Of a DNA stretch of 64,000 bases, positions 22,451 to 32,529 are shown piece after piece. A program made the translations under genes and the position numbers. Source of the DNA: Diphasiastrum complanatum (lineage: Eukaryota; Streptophyta; Lycopodiopsida; Lycopodiales; Lycopodiaceae); assembly GCA_029204225.1 (NCBI GenBank), contig CM055092.1:86352032-86416031 (forward strand). Direction: 5' to 3'. A model generated the notes under the pieces. The model was not told where the DNA came from and did not search any database. It saw only the letters and a list, made by a program, of their open reading frames with translations. The number at the start of each line of letters is the position of its first letter. Position 1 is the stretch's first letter.

Positions 22451-24291
22451 ACAAAGTGATATTTTACTTCAATATGTTTTGTCCTTGCGTGAGAGATTGG
22501 ATTTTTAGCCAATTGTATTCCACTTTGACTGTCATAGAAAATAACAGTGGGATTTACCTGCTTCATGCCAATTTCACATAACAACTTACATAGCCAAATA
22601 GCTTCCTGGGTAGCAGAACTCAACGCTTTATATTCGGCTTCTGTGGAAGAAAGAGAAATAGTATCTTGCTTCTTGCTAGACCATGAAAAAAAACCGCTAC
22701 CAAAATTGAAGGTATAACCTGTTGTTGACTTTCTATCATCTATACTTCCTGCCCAATCAGCATCAACATAACCTTGCAACTTAGGTAAAACACTTTGTCT
22801 TTTGTAGATTAGACCAAGGTTCGGTGTACCTTTCACATACCTCAAAATCCTTTTTGCAGCTTTCCAATGGTCCATAGTGGGTGATGACATGAATTGGCTA
22901 ATCAAACTTACAACATAGCAGATATCAGGACGTGTAGTCGTAAGATATATTAAACTTCCAACTAGCTGACGAAATAGTGTAGCATCAACATGTGCACTAT
23001 CATCAATATGAGATAATTTCTTATCAGCTTCGCAAGGAGTGATGGAAGGTTTGCACTCTGTCATGTGAAATCTCTCCAATATCTTGCCTACATACTTGTT
23101 TTGACATAGCCTGATATCATTGCTAGTTTGCCATACTTCGACACCCAAGCAATAGTGCATAAGATCTAAATCTGTCATCTCAAATTGTTTGCATAAGTTG
23201 GCTTTGATAGAATGAGTGAGGTTCTCATCATTGCTAGTGATAATGATATCATCAACATAAAGCACAATCAAGGCAATGATGTCATCATTTATAAGAACAT
23301 AAAGGTTTGGATCTGAATTTGTTCTTACAAACCCATGAGAAAGAAAGTAATTGTCAATGCGTCCATACCATGCGCATGGCGCTTGCTTAAGGCCATAAAG
23401 TGCTTTGTGTAGTTTACATACCTTCTGTTCTTGCCCTTTTGCCATGAAGCCGTGCGGTTGGACCATGTAAACTTCTTCCTCTAAGTCACCATTCAAAAAT
23501 GCAGACTTCACATCCATTTGATGGATCTTCCACCCAAAATGAGATGCTAAGGCAATGATAAGGCGTAGCGTAGTCCACTTAGCCACTAGAGCAAATGTCT
23601 GTTCATAGTCAATTCCTTTGCTTTGCTCATAACCCTTCACTACTAGGCGTGCCTTATACTTTGCTATTGTGCCATTCACATGAAGCTTTGTTCTAAACAC
23701 CCATTTGTTGTCAATGGGTTTCTTTCCAAGTGGTAGATCAACCAACTCCCATGTATCATGCTTGTGGATGGATTCCATCTCTTCTTCCATTTCCCTTTGC
23801 CACTCTTTGTGATCTTTTGCCTCATCAAAGGTTGATGGCTCTCGACACTTCAAAATGTCAATCATTAGGGCATAGTTCACATGATAACGATCGGGAGACT
23901 TCCTTTCCCGTGTTGATCTTCTTACTTCACTTTGTGTGCTAGATCCTGTTTGATTTAGCTGTGCGTCCTTCATGATCTTTTCATACCATTTTGGTATCTT
24001 AGATTCAGGTGATACACTACGTGGAGAGTATGTATCCCAAGGAGTGTCCAAGTAATGTCTCTTACTTCCAACCGGTTTCTCCTTTATTGCTCCTATTGGC
24101 AAGTACCTCCCCCTAGGCTCTTGAATAGGTGGTGTTCTTTCATACTCGCCCTCTCGACTCTCATCTTCACGTGCATCATTTTGTGGAGCATCTTCTTCAT
24201 CTTCTTCCTCCAGAATTGTGGGAAGTCTCTTGATGCTTTCACCACTTGCATGGTCTTCATCTTCATACCTATGCGTTTCATCAAAGATCAC
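22423..24291 (-). CDS. copia-B integrase tail, reverse transcriptase and RNase H
   Basis: This is a 622-residue open frame. Residues 1-130 are the acidic integrase C-terminal tail and linker. RT starts near residue 160 ('WQREMEEEMESI', 'DNKWVFRTK', 'YKARLVVKGYEQ') and the catalytic 'LYVDDIIIT' box is near residue 345. 'YLTTTRPDICYVV' follows near residue 450. RNase H has 'GYVDADWAGS', 'SLSSTEAEYKAL' and 'DSQSGIQLAKN'. The last few residues come from foreign sequence beyond the truncation at about 22450. It would reverse transcribe and process element RNA. No stop or frameshift lies inside, which suggests a younger copy than copia-A. Confidence 0.88.
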   Translation of the reverse strand: MIFDETHRYEDEDHASGESIKRLPTILEEEDEEDAPQNDAREDESREGEYERTPPIQEPRGRYLPIGAIKEKPVGSKRHYLDTPWDTYSPRSVSPESKIPKWYEKIMKDAQLNQTGSSTQSEVRRSTRERKSPDRYHVNYALMIDILKCREPSTFDEAKDHKEWQREMEEEMESIHKHDTWELVDLPLGKKPIDNKWVFRTKLHVNGTIAKYKARLVVKGYEQSKGIDYEQTFALVAKWTTLRLIIALASHFGWKIHQMDVKSAFLNGDLEEEVYMVQPHGFMAKGQEQKVCKLHKALYGLKQAPCAWYGRIDNYFLSHGFVRTNSDPNLYVLINDDIIALIVLYVDDIIITSNDENLTHSIKANLCKQFEMTDLDLMHYCLGVEVWQTSNDIRLCQNKYVGKILERFHMTECKPSITPCEADKKLSHIDDSAHVDATLFRQLVGSLIYLTTTRPDICYVVSLISQFMSSPTMDHWKAAKRILRYVKGTPNLGLIYKRQSVLPKLQGYVDADWAGSIDDRKSTTGYTFNFGSGFFSWSSKKQDTISLSSTEAEYKALSSATQEAIWLCKLLCEIGMKQVNPTVIFYDSQSGIQLAKNPISHARTKHIEVKYHFVRGLGTLVL

Positions 24292-24344
24292 ATCTTAGCT
24301 AATGTGAATCTTGTTCATTACATGATCAAAACACCTGTAAGCTT

Positions 24345-24866
24345 TCATTCTTTCATCATAACCGACGAAGATACACTTGATTGCTTTGGCATCAAGCGCT
24401 CCTCCTTTGGCACATGTACATAGGCCTTACATCCAATGACACGAAACTTGTCGATTTTTGGCTTTATTCTAGTAAATGCTTCTTTAGGAGTCACATTTGG
24501 AACCGCAACTGTAGGGCTCCTGTTTTGCAAGAACGTTGCCGCACTGTACGCTTCCGACCAAAGTGAATCGGTCAAGCCCATTGAGCGAGCACTCTCCATA
24601 ATAGTTCTGTTTTTCCTTTCAGCTACACCATTACTATGCGGCGTGTGTGACTGTGTGAATTGTCTTTTAATGCCGTGTTCTTTGTAAAAGTCTTCAAAAT
24701 CATCAGATTTGTATTCGCCCCCTCTATCAGATCTTAGCTCTTTGATGTGTGCATCCAGTTGGTTCTTTACCAAAGTCTTGAACTCCTTGAAGCGAGCAAA
24801 AGTGTCAGATTTCTTCTTCAAGAAATAAATCCATGTCCTCCTAGAGTAATCATCTATGAAAGTCAT
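24345..24866 (-). pseudogene. copia-B integrase core
   Basis: It contains 'MTFIDDYSRRTWIYFLKKK', 'LRSDRGGEYKS' with the second catalytic Asp, and 'SNGVAERKNRTIMESARSM' with the Glu. Near 24393 a one-base shift breaks the C-terminal 'CIFVGYDE' segment, which remains readable in the next frame. A stop at about 24297 separates that from the 622-residue frame. Confidence 0.86.
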
Positions 24867-25380
24867 AAATTAATATGCTTTCCCCAACGACATGGTCTTC
24901 ATTGGGCCGCACATGGCGCTGTGAATTAGTTCCAGCCGTTTCTTAGCTCTTGCAGCTCCACCTTTCTTGAATGTCTCTCTGTGATGCTTTCCCATGATGC
25001 ATCCTTCACATATTGCATGATGATCATCCTGCAATGCCGGTAACCCTATTACCATCTTCAGCTTCGCCATCAATCTCAAGCTCCCATAGTTCAAATGACC
25101 AAGTCTTCTGTGCCACAACTCGGATTGAGATGCTGATGAGATAGCCAAACCATATTCACCTGGTTTTGCAGCATCCAATTTATAAAGGCCACAATTACTA
25201 TCTCTATAACCCTTCCGCCACCACTTTGTGGTTGTGGTTCGTATCCTTCATAAGGCATCCATCCTTGACAAATTCAACTTTAAGATGTTGATTTTCCATC
25301 ACACCAATAGAAAGCAAACTCTTTTTGAGTCCAGGAACATAAAGCACATTAGGGATGTTTTTAATTTTGCTATTAGGAAA
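24867..25380 (-). pseudogene. copia-B pre-integrase and HHCC finger
   Basis: The frame 24870-25178 reads 'LWHRRLGHLNYGSLRLM' (the two His) and 'ICEGCIMGKHHRETF' (the two Cys). The first integrase Asp motif reads 'HSAMCGPM', so the catalytic Asp of HSD is Ala. A TAA codon at 24867-24869 replaces an aromatic codon and is the only break with the integrase core. 25181-25380 is the protease to pre-integrase joint. Confidence 0.8.
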
Positions 25381-25812
25381 CTACACAGGCACATTGCCCA
25401 CACCCTGTATCTGACATTCCTCTCCATTGGCTTGAGTGACCTTATCTCCATCATGTATTGGTGAGAATTTTTCAAACCAATCACGTTTCTCGGTCATATG
25501 CCTTGTGGCGCCTGAGTCTATGAACCATCTGGCACCATCATCAACCTGGGATGCCAATGCCGATGAGAAGACGCTTGTCTCGTCATCTTCTCCATCATCT
25601 TCGGCAATGTTTCCTTGTTGAGTCACTTTTCTCGCCTTTATGTTTGCTTTCTTCTTATAACACTCGCGTGCCCAATGACCCGGTTTGTGGCAACAGTAAC
25701 ATTTGTCTTTCTTCTTCTTTTTCCCTTTTGATGACGACTCTCCTTCACCATCATCATCCTTGGATTTCTTAGGAATCCTTTTCCATCCTTTGTGCTTGCC
25801 TTTAGTAAGCAA
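25381..25812 (-). pseudogene. copia-B zinc knuckle and protease
   Basis: A Lys/Glu/Ser-rich basic stretch precedes 'CYCCHKPGHWARECYKKK', a full C-x2-C-x4-H-x4-C knuckle near residues 38-51. After an acidic spacer comes 'WFIDSGATRHMT' near residues 92-103 with the Asp-Ser-Gly-Ala active site intact. This is the only intact retropepsin site in the window. Confidence 0.87.
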
Positions 25813-25824
25813 GACTTGATCCTC

Positions 25825-26430
25825 CTATGGGGTTTGCCTCGACTTCACCACTTCGCGATGCTGCTCTTCTTGCAACATGATTCCGTGGAAGTCTTCAAAA
25901 GTAGGCAACCTCTCCCTCAAAGCAATGCCGCTCACAAACATCTGTAGCCCTTCCGAGACACCGCTCATTGTGGTATGTACCAATTCAATATCTCTGATTG
26001 GTTCTCCAATCGCCACAAGTTGATCTCTTAGCTCCTTTATCCTGGTGAAGAAAGATCCCACTGATTCACTTTCTTCCATCCTTACTGTGTTCAATCTCGA
26101 CTTCAAGAACATGGCTCAAACTGGATTGCAAGTTTGAAATTGCATTCTAAGGGCTTCCCAAGCTCCCCTAGCCGTCGTGGCATCACTTATATGAGTGATC
26201 ACATGGTCTTTTACTGAAAGATTGATCAAGGACAATGCTCTTGGCGCCTTCTTATCAAAGGCCCTTATGTCACCTAGAGTGGTATTTGGCCGGACTTCAA
26301 TACCTGCCACGATTTTCCACAACTCTTTCTTCATCAAAATGCTCTTCATTTTGAATTTCCAGATGTTGTAGTTAGAAGCCCCATCAAGTTCGCTTGCATC
26401 GTCCAAAATTGCCTCATTGATGTTTGCCAT
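25825..26430 (-). pseudogene. copia-B gag
   Basis: Frames 26116-26430 and 25825-26112 form one gag split by a single TGA at 26113-26115, where CGA (Arg) to TGA is the simplest change. The first has 'ASNYNIWKFKMKSILM' and 'AWEALRMQFQT', the second 'LKSRLNTVRMEESESVGSFFTRIKEL' and 'FVSGIALRERLPTFEDF'. Another single stop at 25822-25824 separates it from the knuckle frame. The Met at 26430 is the natural start, as it follows the leader and opens the gag domain. Confidence 0.82.
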
Positions 26431-27604
26431 CTCCGAACTGCTTGAAACTTCACCTGTAGGCTATAAAGTGTATGCTGGAGCCAACCGTGATGTCAGAAAT
26501 TCCAAAATGCTTCTCGTCACCAACTCCCAACTTCATGCCCAGTGGAATGGTGAAATCATTTCTGGCGCATTTTGAATACTTTCTCCATGGCAATCACTAT
26601 GTTTTGGTGTACCGTACTTGCAGGTACAGTCAGGGTGTCCTTCGTTTGGAGGCTATAGCCTTTTGTTTGGCCAAAATAGGCTAAAGGAGGTGAAAATAAG
26701 GGCAATTTGGGTTTTTGAACTGTTTCTTCAGTGTGAAGAAACTTTACTCTTCAAAAACTTGGGACCCAACAATTTTTTCAGTTTGAAGATTTTAATGAAG
26801 TTGCAATGCACTTTGCACTTCAGACCCCTTCAGACTTTTTCACTTCAATCCAACGGATCCTTTAGATCCAACGACCCACCTGTCGTGAAATAACCATCGT
26901 CGATCTGTGTGAATCAAGATTGGATGGCTGTCCATGCTTTTGTGCATTGATCAAAGGCCTTTGAAGCACTAAGCACTTCGGGTCGCTAGCTGGCAAACTA
27001 GACTGGGCGCGCGAGAGTTCCCATGACCTCTCCTCCTCTTCTCTCTTTGTGATGGACTTCTTCTTCTCTCTTCACAGGCTATGGCTGCTCCCTGTGGATC
27101 GAACTGGCTGCCTTCCTCCTCCACGACCAGTCACGACCTTCCTACTGTTGAATTGCGCTACCAGGGCGCCCATTCACAGCAACTCACAGCTTTGAAAACG
27201 ACCTTCTACAAGGAGATATCCCAGATTTTGTACCTTAAAACCCTAGCAACTCTGAAGAGAAGAATATATTGGGCTTTACTCAGGCTTTCCCTGAGCTTTC
27301 CCTTGCAACTCCTAAATGGCTGAGGTCGCCCTACTGCAGGCTATCTTCTGCTCCAAACCGCTCTTCAAACGATATTCAATTGGATTCAAACCAATCACAA
27401 ATGCCAAGCAACCCTCCAGAAGAAATTTTCAGCTTCAAACTTTGCTTGCTTTCTGATTCAACCAACAATTCCCTGTCTCTGAATTCTTTTTACAGTTTTG
27501 AGCCGTTCCACAAATCTCCACAGACTCGGTTTTGTGCTTCCTAGCCAACAAACCGTCGTGAATTCGCAGCTCTCTGTTCTTGTTCGGTGATTCAAGCCAC
27601 CAAG
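26431..27604 (-). other. copia-B 5' leader; no gene seen
   Basis: About 1.2 kb between PBS and gag start with no coding signal. GAGGAG/CTTCTTC-type purine runs occur near 27020-27080. A long leader is known in some copia lineages. A 3' splice-like pyrimidine/AG context precedes gag, but a splice event cannot be shown from sequence. Confidence 0.5.
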
Positions 27605-27617
27605 GGCTCTGATACAA
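27605..27617 (-). promoter_or_regulatory. copia-B primer-binding site
   Basis: Read on -, TTTGTATCAGAGCCC is one base away from the initiator tRNA-Met PBS consensus TGGTATCAGAGCC and follows the LTR end. Confidence 0.65.
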
Positions 27618-27810
27618 AGTTAAGAAAACACAATTGAAAACGCCCGACCGGATCAATCACCACAGCACAACGTCAAGTGCAACAAGAACACAGAATTGCT
27701 CTCCTCTCGTAAAAGAAAGATGGCCCGATAACTCTAGAACTAAGCACACGTGGTGCTGTCGAAATAAGAAAGCACTGTATAAGTTGATCATTACTATTTT
27801 AACTAACATC
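27618..27810 (-). repeat. copia-B short 5' LTR
   Basis: About 190 bp between the PBS and the point where gypsy-D integrase is cut. In element orientation it starts TGTTAGTTAAA (or two bases earlier) and ends TTCTTAAC. The terminal CA is not intact. No partner LTR survives for comparison, so the limits are inferred. Confidence 0.5.
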
Positions 27811-28185
27811 ACATGACTGAATATAATTTTCGGTGTCTTTATGAAGAGTAGGCCACAAACACCTTGATTGCAAAAGCTTATGAACAATGATATTTGTAGA
27901 AAAATGCCTTCCGCCCATTCTATCATGTGAAAACATGATTGATTTAGGTATTTCATGAGGTAAAACACATCTTTGAAGAATATCATCCAATCCACGACGA
28001 TACAATTGTCCCGCAATCAATTGATAAGGTTGAGCCTTATGAATCAATTGTCTCTTTTGTACTTTTGTCAAGAAGTCATTAGGTTTCCCTAACATCAGAT
28101 ACTCAACAATATCCGTTGCCCACTCAGGTACTACTTCAACATAAAATAACGCAGCATCTGGTATGAACCACAATTCGAAAATCAA
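27805..28185 (-). pseudogene. gypsy-D integrase zinc finger, truncated
   Basis: The segment contains 'QLIAGQLYRRGLDDILQRCV', the His-rich 'SHDRMGGRHFS' and 'WPTLHKDTENYIQSCD', the HHCC finger with the final Cys pair cut after its first Cys by the copia-B LTR. The orientation and order match RT to the right. Confidence 0.78.
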
Positions 28186-28189
28186 ATTA

Positions 28190-28812
28190 TGTTAATAAGA
28201 GTAACCATCTCTGTAATATGCCTTGTATTACATCTCTTGTTTACCAAATATAGAAACGACTGGTGATCCGTATAAAATGCAAAGTGCGCTTCATAAGATA
28301 ATGTCAAAATTTCTTTACAGAAAAAAATCATGGCCAACGCTTCACGTTCCGTTGTTGAATAATTTTTTTTTCTGAATTTGTAAGTTGTCTGCTTGCAAAT
28401 CGTATAAGATAGTCTTTCTTGTATTCACCTGGCTATCATATTTTGAGGCATCAGTGTGAGCGAAATTCAATTGTCCAATCTGGAGAACGTAGTATCGTAG
28501 TATCGGTGCCGAACCTAATGTTTTTTTCAATTTTTCAAAGGCTTCTAATGCCTCAACTATCCAAATAGGAATAATAGTCAGTTTGTATATAGGTCTTGCA
28601 AGATCTACAAAGAAGATAATAAAACTTCGATAATAATTCGCATGATCCATAAAGACATAAACTGCACGAATTGTTGTTGGTGGTGGTAATTCAACAATGA
28701 CTTTGATTTTGGAGTAATCCATAGTAATGTCATGCCCTGATACCACATGCCCAAGAACAAATCCATGAGAAACCCATATTTGATACTTTTTTGGATTTAA
28801 GAAAATTTGCAA
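28190..28812 (-). pseudogene. gypsy-D RT C-terminus and RNase H
   Basis: The frame 28342-28812 holds 'FLNPKKYQIWVSHGFVLGHVVSG' near residues 4-26, 'MDHANYYRSFI' and 'APILRYY' with the RNase H start 'FAHTDASKYD' near residue 124. The rest of RNase H (28190-28340) is readable as a 'REALAMIF' block and 'FYTDHQSF' in broken frames. The catalytic RT palm is absent. Confidence 0.75.
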
Positions 28813-29060
28813 ATTTGCAATTTTGCATTCTTCTTAGGAACAATGACAATTGGTGAAACCCCTTCAGTGTGCTTGATCTCATAAATGAAATCGGCTTCAA
28901 GCAATCTTTGTAACTCTTTCTTTATCAAGTCCATAACATTAGGATTACACTGGTAGAACTTTGTGACCTTTGGAATTGCATCAGGTATTAAGGGTATGTC
29001 AAATTCTTTTGGAATCAAGGCCCCTCCAGGCTCCAACCTGCATGACAAACTACAAGCAGA
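28813..29060 (-). pseudogene. gypsy-D RT N-terminus
   Basis: 'MDLIKKELQRLLEADFIYEI' is followed by 'GVSPIVIVPKKNAKLQIC', the first RT block, and stops just before the first catalytic Asp. It is joined directly to the C-terminal block at about 28800-28815, where TTGCAAAT is repeated, so the palm was lost in one deletion. Confidence 0.72.
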
Positions 29061-29551
29061 AGTGAAATTTTTTTGCCTGGGTATCCGCGCCCAGCCTTGG
29101 ACAACGCACCGCATGTGGCCATGCGCGCTGGTGTCTACAAAAATTTTTTTCGGTTTGAATAACAAAAAAAAAGAGTAGAGCCAAACTACAAATTTTATTC
29201 GTTTTACGGCTTCAGAAAGACCAGAAATTTTCTGCAACTGTCAGAAAACAAGAATTGTTTGACGATTTTTCTTCACAATTTTGACATTCAAGTTTTGAAT
29301 ACACGGTTCCGAAATTTTTGCAACCCAAACGGCAAGCATAAAAGCACAAAAATTGTTTTAAAAAAAAGTCCTTTAGCATGCATACAAGGCCCAAAATCTA
29401 TCCAAACGACCTTGGAATTGAACGAACCGAAAAGCAAAGTTGTTCACATCGATTCAACGATGAAAATTAAGCCTTCCAAACACATCAACCAAAAGTTTAT
29501 ACCAATCCAAAACTTAAGAAGAACGATTGCACCTTATACACAATGATCGGT
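29061..29551 (-). other. gypsy-D leader remnant; no gene seen
   Basis: No gag or protease signature. A-tracts and T-tracts and a GCCTGGGT...GCGCCCAGCC word near 29071-29095 recall the fold-back arm, but the match is weak. Confidence 0.4.
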
Positions 29552-29564
29552 GGCTTTGATACCA
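29552..29564 (-). promoter_or_regulatory. gypsy-D primer-binding site
   Basis: Read on -, TGGTATCAAAGCC lies two bases inside the LTR end; it has one mismatch to the initiator tRNA-Met PBS. Confidence 0.8.
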
Positions 29565-29721
29565 AATGTTAGAATCCCCATCGTCGTTCAGGTCATTGCT
29601 AAGACACAAACATGTGACGAATGCTACGTTGCCGCTCATCCATAGAGGTACTGCTTGTTGGATTTCTATGTTCAAGACCAAATCCATTCGGTAATGAGCA
29701 TCCTGAAAAATTCTGCCTCGA

Positions 29722-29829
29722 CCGACAAATCTGACTCAGCCAACAAATCTGAGGCAGCCGACAAAGATGACCAGGTCGACAAAGAGGACCAGGCCGAACA
29801 GTCTAACTAGGCCGAACAATCTAACTTCG
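29722..29829. repeat. Six 18-bp imperfect tandem repeats in the gypsy-D LTR
   Basis: Units start at 29722, 29740, 29758, 29776, 29794 and 29812. The consensus is near CCGACAAATCTGACCAGG. Neighbouring units are more alike than distant ones (1-2, 3-4, 5-6), as expected from stepwise duplication. Confidence 0.9.
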
Positions 29830-30080
29830 TCATCAGGGAAAAGTCGATCCAAGACTTTATGATAGTTCACCTACTTGTACATAATAGTCTTTATTACTCA
29901 AATGGCGGTTACTAACTACAAGGCGCCTGTAATTAATTAAGTAGGTAGAAAAGCATTGGCCTGAAAGACTTGAAAATATCTTGTAAATAAATATCTTTTC
30001 AGTTAGTTATCTATATAGAGACAGAGGCTCTAAAATATGCCTTCTACAAGGTCATCAAATTTGACTCTTTAAAATGAGTG

Positions 30081-30169
30081 CATTGCAATTAATGAGCTAG
30101 AAGTCCCTCTCATGCAATTACTGAGCTAGAAGTCTCTCTCATTGCAACTAATGAGCTAGACGTCCCTCT
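30081..30169. repeat. Three 29-30-bp tandem repeats in the gypsy-D LTR
   Basis: Units at 30081, 30111 and 30140 share TGAGCTAGAAGTCCCTCTC with few differences. In element orientation they lie upstream of the TATA-like run, the place of U3 enhancer repeats. Confidence 0.88.
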
Positions 30170-30308
30170 CATGTACACCTGGCTCACTCCAGATGGTATG
30201 CTAAAAAAATACACATAAGCTTTACCGCCTCAAACCAAGTGCAAATGCCCCAATATCAGCTAGATGATATTGGCAATGGAGTGAGCAACACCCCCATTGC
30301 AACTAACA

Positions 30309-31261
30309 CACATAGTTGACATGATGACCACATTTTGGACCCTTCATGCAATGTGACACTGGTCCCGGAACTTTAGGGCTAGTTGTGTTGGGAAAAAGAT
30401 TTTTTGATGTCCTTTGCCAATTGAAATTTCTTTTGCAAGTTTGAATAATTTGCAAAGTTTTCTATTTTACAATTGAAAGTGATTTCATAATTCTTCTACA
30501 TTTCAAGACTAGATAATTTGTGTTACGAGGCACATTGTAGGGATACAATTGTGAATCCTCTCGTTGAGCTATGATAATGGCTCACCAAGAGGACAAGCCA
30601 TGATTAGCTATGGTGTCGATAGATGCATTATTGAGCATAATGTGTGTCATGCAAATCTTATGGCATAATTAAGTCGGGTACATGAACATAGTTATACGAC
30701 AAATTTTTTAGGTTCCATCCTTGAGGACTAAAAACTACTCCCATTAAGATTTGCTGGAAAAGAATGCTTTTCAACATTATTATGTCCTAGGTGATGGTGG
30801 TCCTCAAACTCAATCTAGAATGTCCATCTACATAAGATTTGAGTTGACATACATTATTGGGTTGTAGTATTGTCTTCCAAGTCAGTTTTGGATTTTCCAT
30901 GGGCCATAAATTGGTTTGAATTATGTATGGACTTGAAGATTCAGAATTTGTTGACATGTTGGCTTCAAATGTGATAACCCTTTTAAAGTCTCATGTGTAG
31001 AAGCTATTGCAAAGATATTTATAGAAATTGGCAATCATGTTTTGCCCCTCACAAATTCTTGAGGATATGCCAATCTTTGCATGATTTAATTCACTTTAAG
31101 GATGAAAATGCGTACGAATCCTTTAAGAGCAAAGAATGATATTATGGATAATGTGCAACTCTACGTACAAACTATTTGAATATAATGTAGACACTAGCTA
31201 GCATAATGAGTTGTGTTGTGTTCCACATGGCACACCACATAATGTGGGATTTGATGACAAT
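30309..31261. other. No gene seen
   Basis: AT-rich anonymous sequence. Short reading frames have no domain signal. Confidence 0.5.
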
Positions 31262-31575
31262 TACGTATTATGGAAGGTGCCGGGCAGAGGACATTCTGCC
31301 CGGTAAGGATTTCTAGAATTTTTTAGCTTACCGGGCATAATGTCCTCTACCCAACACCTTCCATTGCATGATGGGTACCTTTGACCTTTTTCATATGTAT
31401 TTATGAAACATAATGAGCTCTTATTGACCAGTCTGGAAGTGCCACATGATAGCCGTACACCTGACGCGTGGGTGGAAAGCACAACCCATGCATGTGGAAA
31501 AAACACATGAATTTTTTGCTTTTTAAGATGCTTAAAAAAGGGGCCGAATAAGCAAGAGGTATCCATTACATATGT
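31262..31575. mobile_element. MITE-like hairpin element, copy 1
   Basis: The ends ACGTATTATGGAAGGT and (complement of the right end) CATATGTAATGGATACCT form imperfect terminal inverted repeats. Inside the left end are 36-bp arms of a second inverted repeat (31272-31307 and 31327-31362, about five mismatches). Copy 2 lies at 42323-42672 with the same architecture. There is no coding capacity, so it would depend on a DNA transposase in trans. Confidence 0.65.
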
Positions 31576-32248
31576 GGTAGATGTTGTATAGTTGATGATT
31601 ATGGGAATTAGTCAAATTATATGTGGAACACTGAGAGGGGTGATGCCTATGGATCCAATACTTCCCATTTGTGTGTGATTGTACAACTATTTATGTATTT
31701 AGTTTGTTAAATTGGCCATTTTTTTGAACCATTTATGGCCTTGCCTTTGCAAAAGCAATACTATGTGTTCAAGGTGGTCAATGTAAGTTCAAGGACAGTC
31801 AACATGGGTGTTGCAGGTAGTTTAAGTGTTGGTCATGCATGCAGTAAGAGCTCATGGAAAGTGGGGCTTGATGCCAAATATTGAAATATGAGTATCTATC
31901 ATTGAACGTACATTTTTAGAAATACCATATGCTAGGCCTTTGTAGTTTACCATAACGTCCTTGCATGTTATGAAGTGGTTTTTGTTTAGATTTGTCATGA
32001 TAGTGGTAAACTATTGTGAAGGTTTGCTAAAAAAAGCTTGTTACAAATAGGAACTCTTGCATATTCAAGTTGCGTGTTATTTCGCTAAATCAATATTTGA
32101 AACTGGACACTGCCCAAATGAGGTAGAAGTATAAGACAAAAACAAAGCTCATTACAAAGCCTTTGCCTCTACTAAAGCTTGAGCTTAATGAATTGATATT
32201 TTAACTCCGCATAACTGAGCATAGTCACATGATTGGCGAAGAAGAGAG
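31576..32248. other. No gene seen
   Basis: AT-rich anonymous sequence without recognisable domain or repeat. Confidence 0.45.
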
Positions 32249-32336
32249 CTAGATACAATGGCAACCCTTTGCACCTACTCAAAGCCAAGTGACTAGATAC
32301 AATGGCAGCCCTTGGCATGTACTCAAAGCCAAGTGT
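32249..32336. repeat. Two tandem 44-bp units
   Basis: Units at 32249-32292 and 32293-32336 share CTAGATACAATGGCA...CTCAAAGCCAAGTG with a few substitutions; a simple local duplication. Confidence 0.88.
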
Positions 32337-32463
32337 CACATTTTAAAATTGATAATTTTAACCCCAAATTACGTATGTTGAGGGGACATAATTAGATTAG
32401 CTGATAACCGTTGGATCTTGCTGCAGCTTGTAACATGTCGTACATCCGACAAGGAACGCTATG

Positions 32464-32471
32464 TATATAAA
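32464..32471 (+). promoter_or_regulatory. TATA box of the MOSC gene fragment
   Basis: TATATAAA lies 59 bases upstream of the ATG at 32530. A start about 30 bases downstream would leave a short purine-rich 5' UTR made of GAA and GAG repeats (32491-32529). Confidence 0.6.
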
Positions 32472-32490
32472 TCGACGAAGCCGGTACTAA

Positions 32491-32529
32491 GAAGAAGAAG
32501 AACAAGAGGAGGAGGAGGAGGAGGAGGAG
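32491..32529. repeat. GAA/GAG trinucleotide runs in the 5' UTR
   Basis: (GAA)n at 32491-32502 and (GAG)n at 32506-32529, directly before ATG; purine repeats are common in plant 5' UTRs. Confidence 0.9.

Larger units (their letters stand above)
22452..27810 (-). mobile_element. Ty1/copia element copia-B, 3'-truncated
   Basis: In element order (-): a short 5' LTR-like block (27618-27810), a PBS-like site (27605-27617), a 1.2-kb leader, gag (25825-26430), knuckle and protease (25381-25812), pre-integrase and integrase (24345-25178), then RT/RNase H (22452-24291). RNase H is cut before 'DIFTKPL', so the PPT and 3' LTR are lost at the junction with copia-A3. Its coding region is the best kept in the window: about four stop codons and one or two frameshifts separate it from one open gag-pol. 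Confidence 0.85.
27805..30308 (-). mobile_element. Ty3/gypsy element gypsy-D, truncated
   Basis: On - it has a 5' LTR (29567-30308), a PBS (29552-29564), a gag-less internal part, RT (28342-29060), RNase H remnants (28190-28400) and the integrase finger (27805-28185), in gypsy order. The copia-B LTR interrupts the integrase at 27805-27810; the remainder is gone. Gag and protease are missing between PBS and RT, and the RT core is deleted. Confidence 0.75.
29567..30308 (-). repeat. gypsy-D 5' LTR
   Basis: It starts TGTTAG at 29567 and the next matching inverted end, CTAACA, is at 30303-30308, giving 742 bp. TATA-like TCTATATAGAG lies at about 30009-30019. It contains two tandem arrays (29722-29829 and 30081-30169). 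The right end is inferred from the inverted hexamer only. Confidence 0.6.

Noticed and set aside
29061-29100. Third copy of the fold-back arm
   Set aside because: Only a T-tract and a GCCTGGGT-like word agree; too short to claim homology.
29722-29829. CRISPR-like array
   Set aside because: The units are contiguous and imperfect without spacers; it is a tandem repeat in a plant LTR.
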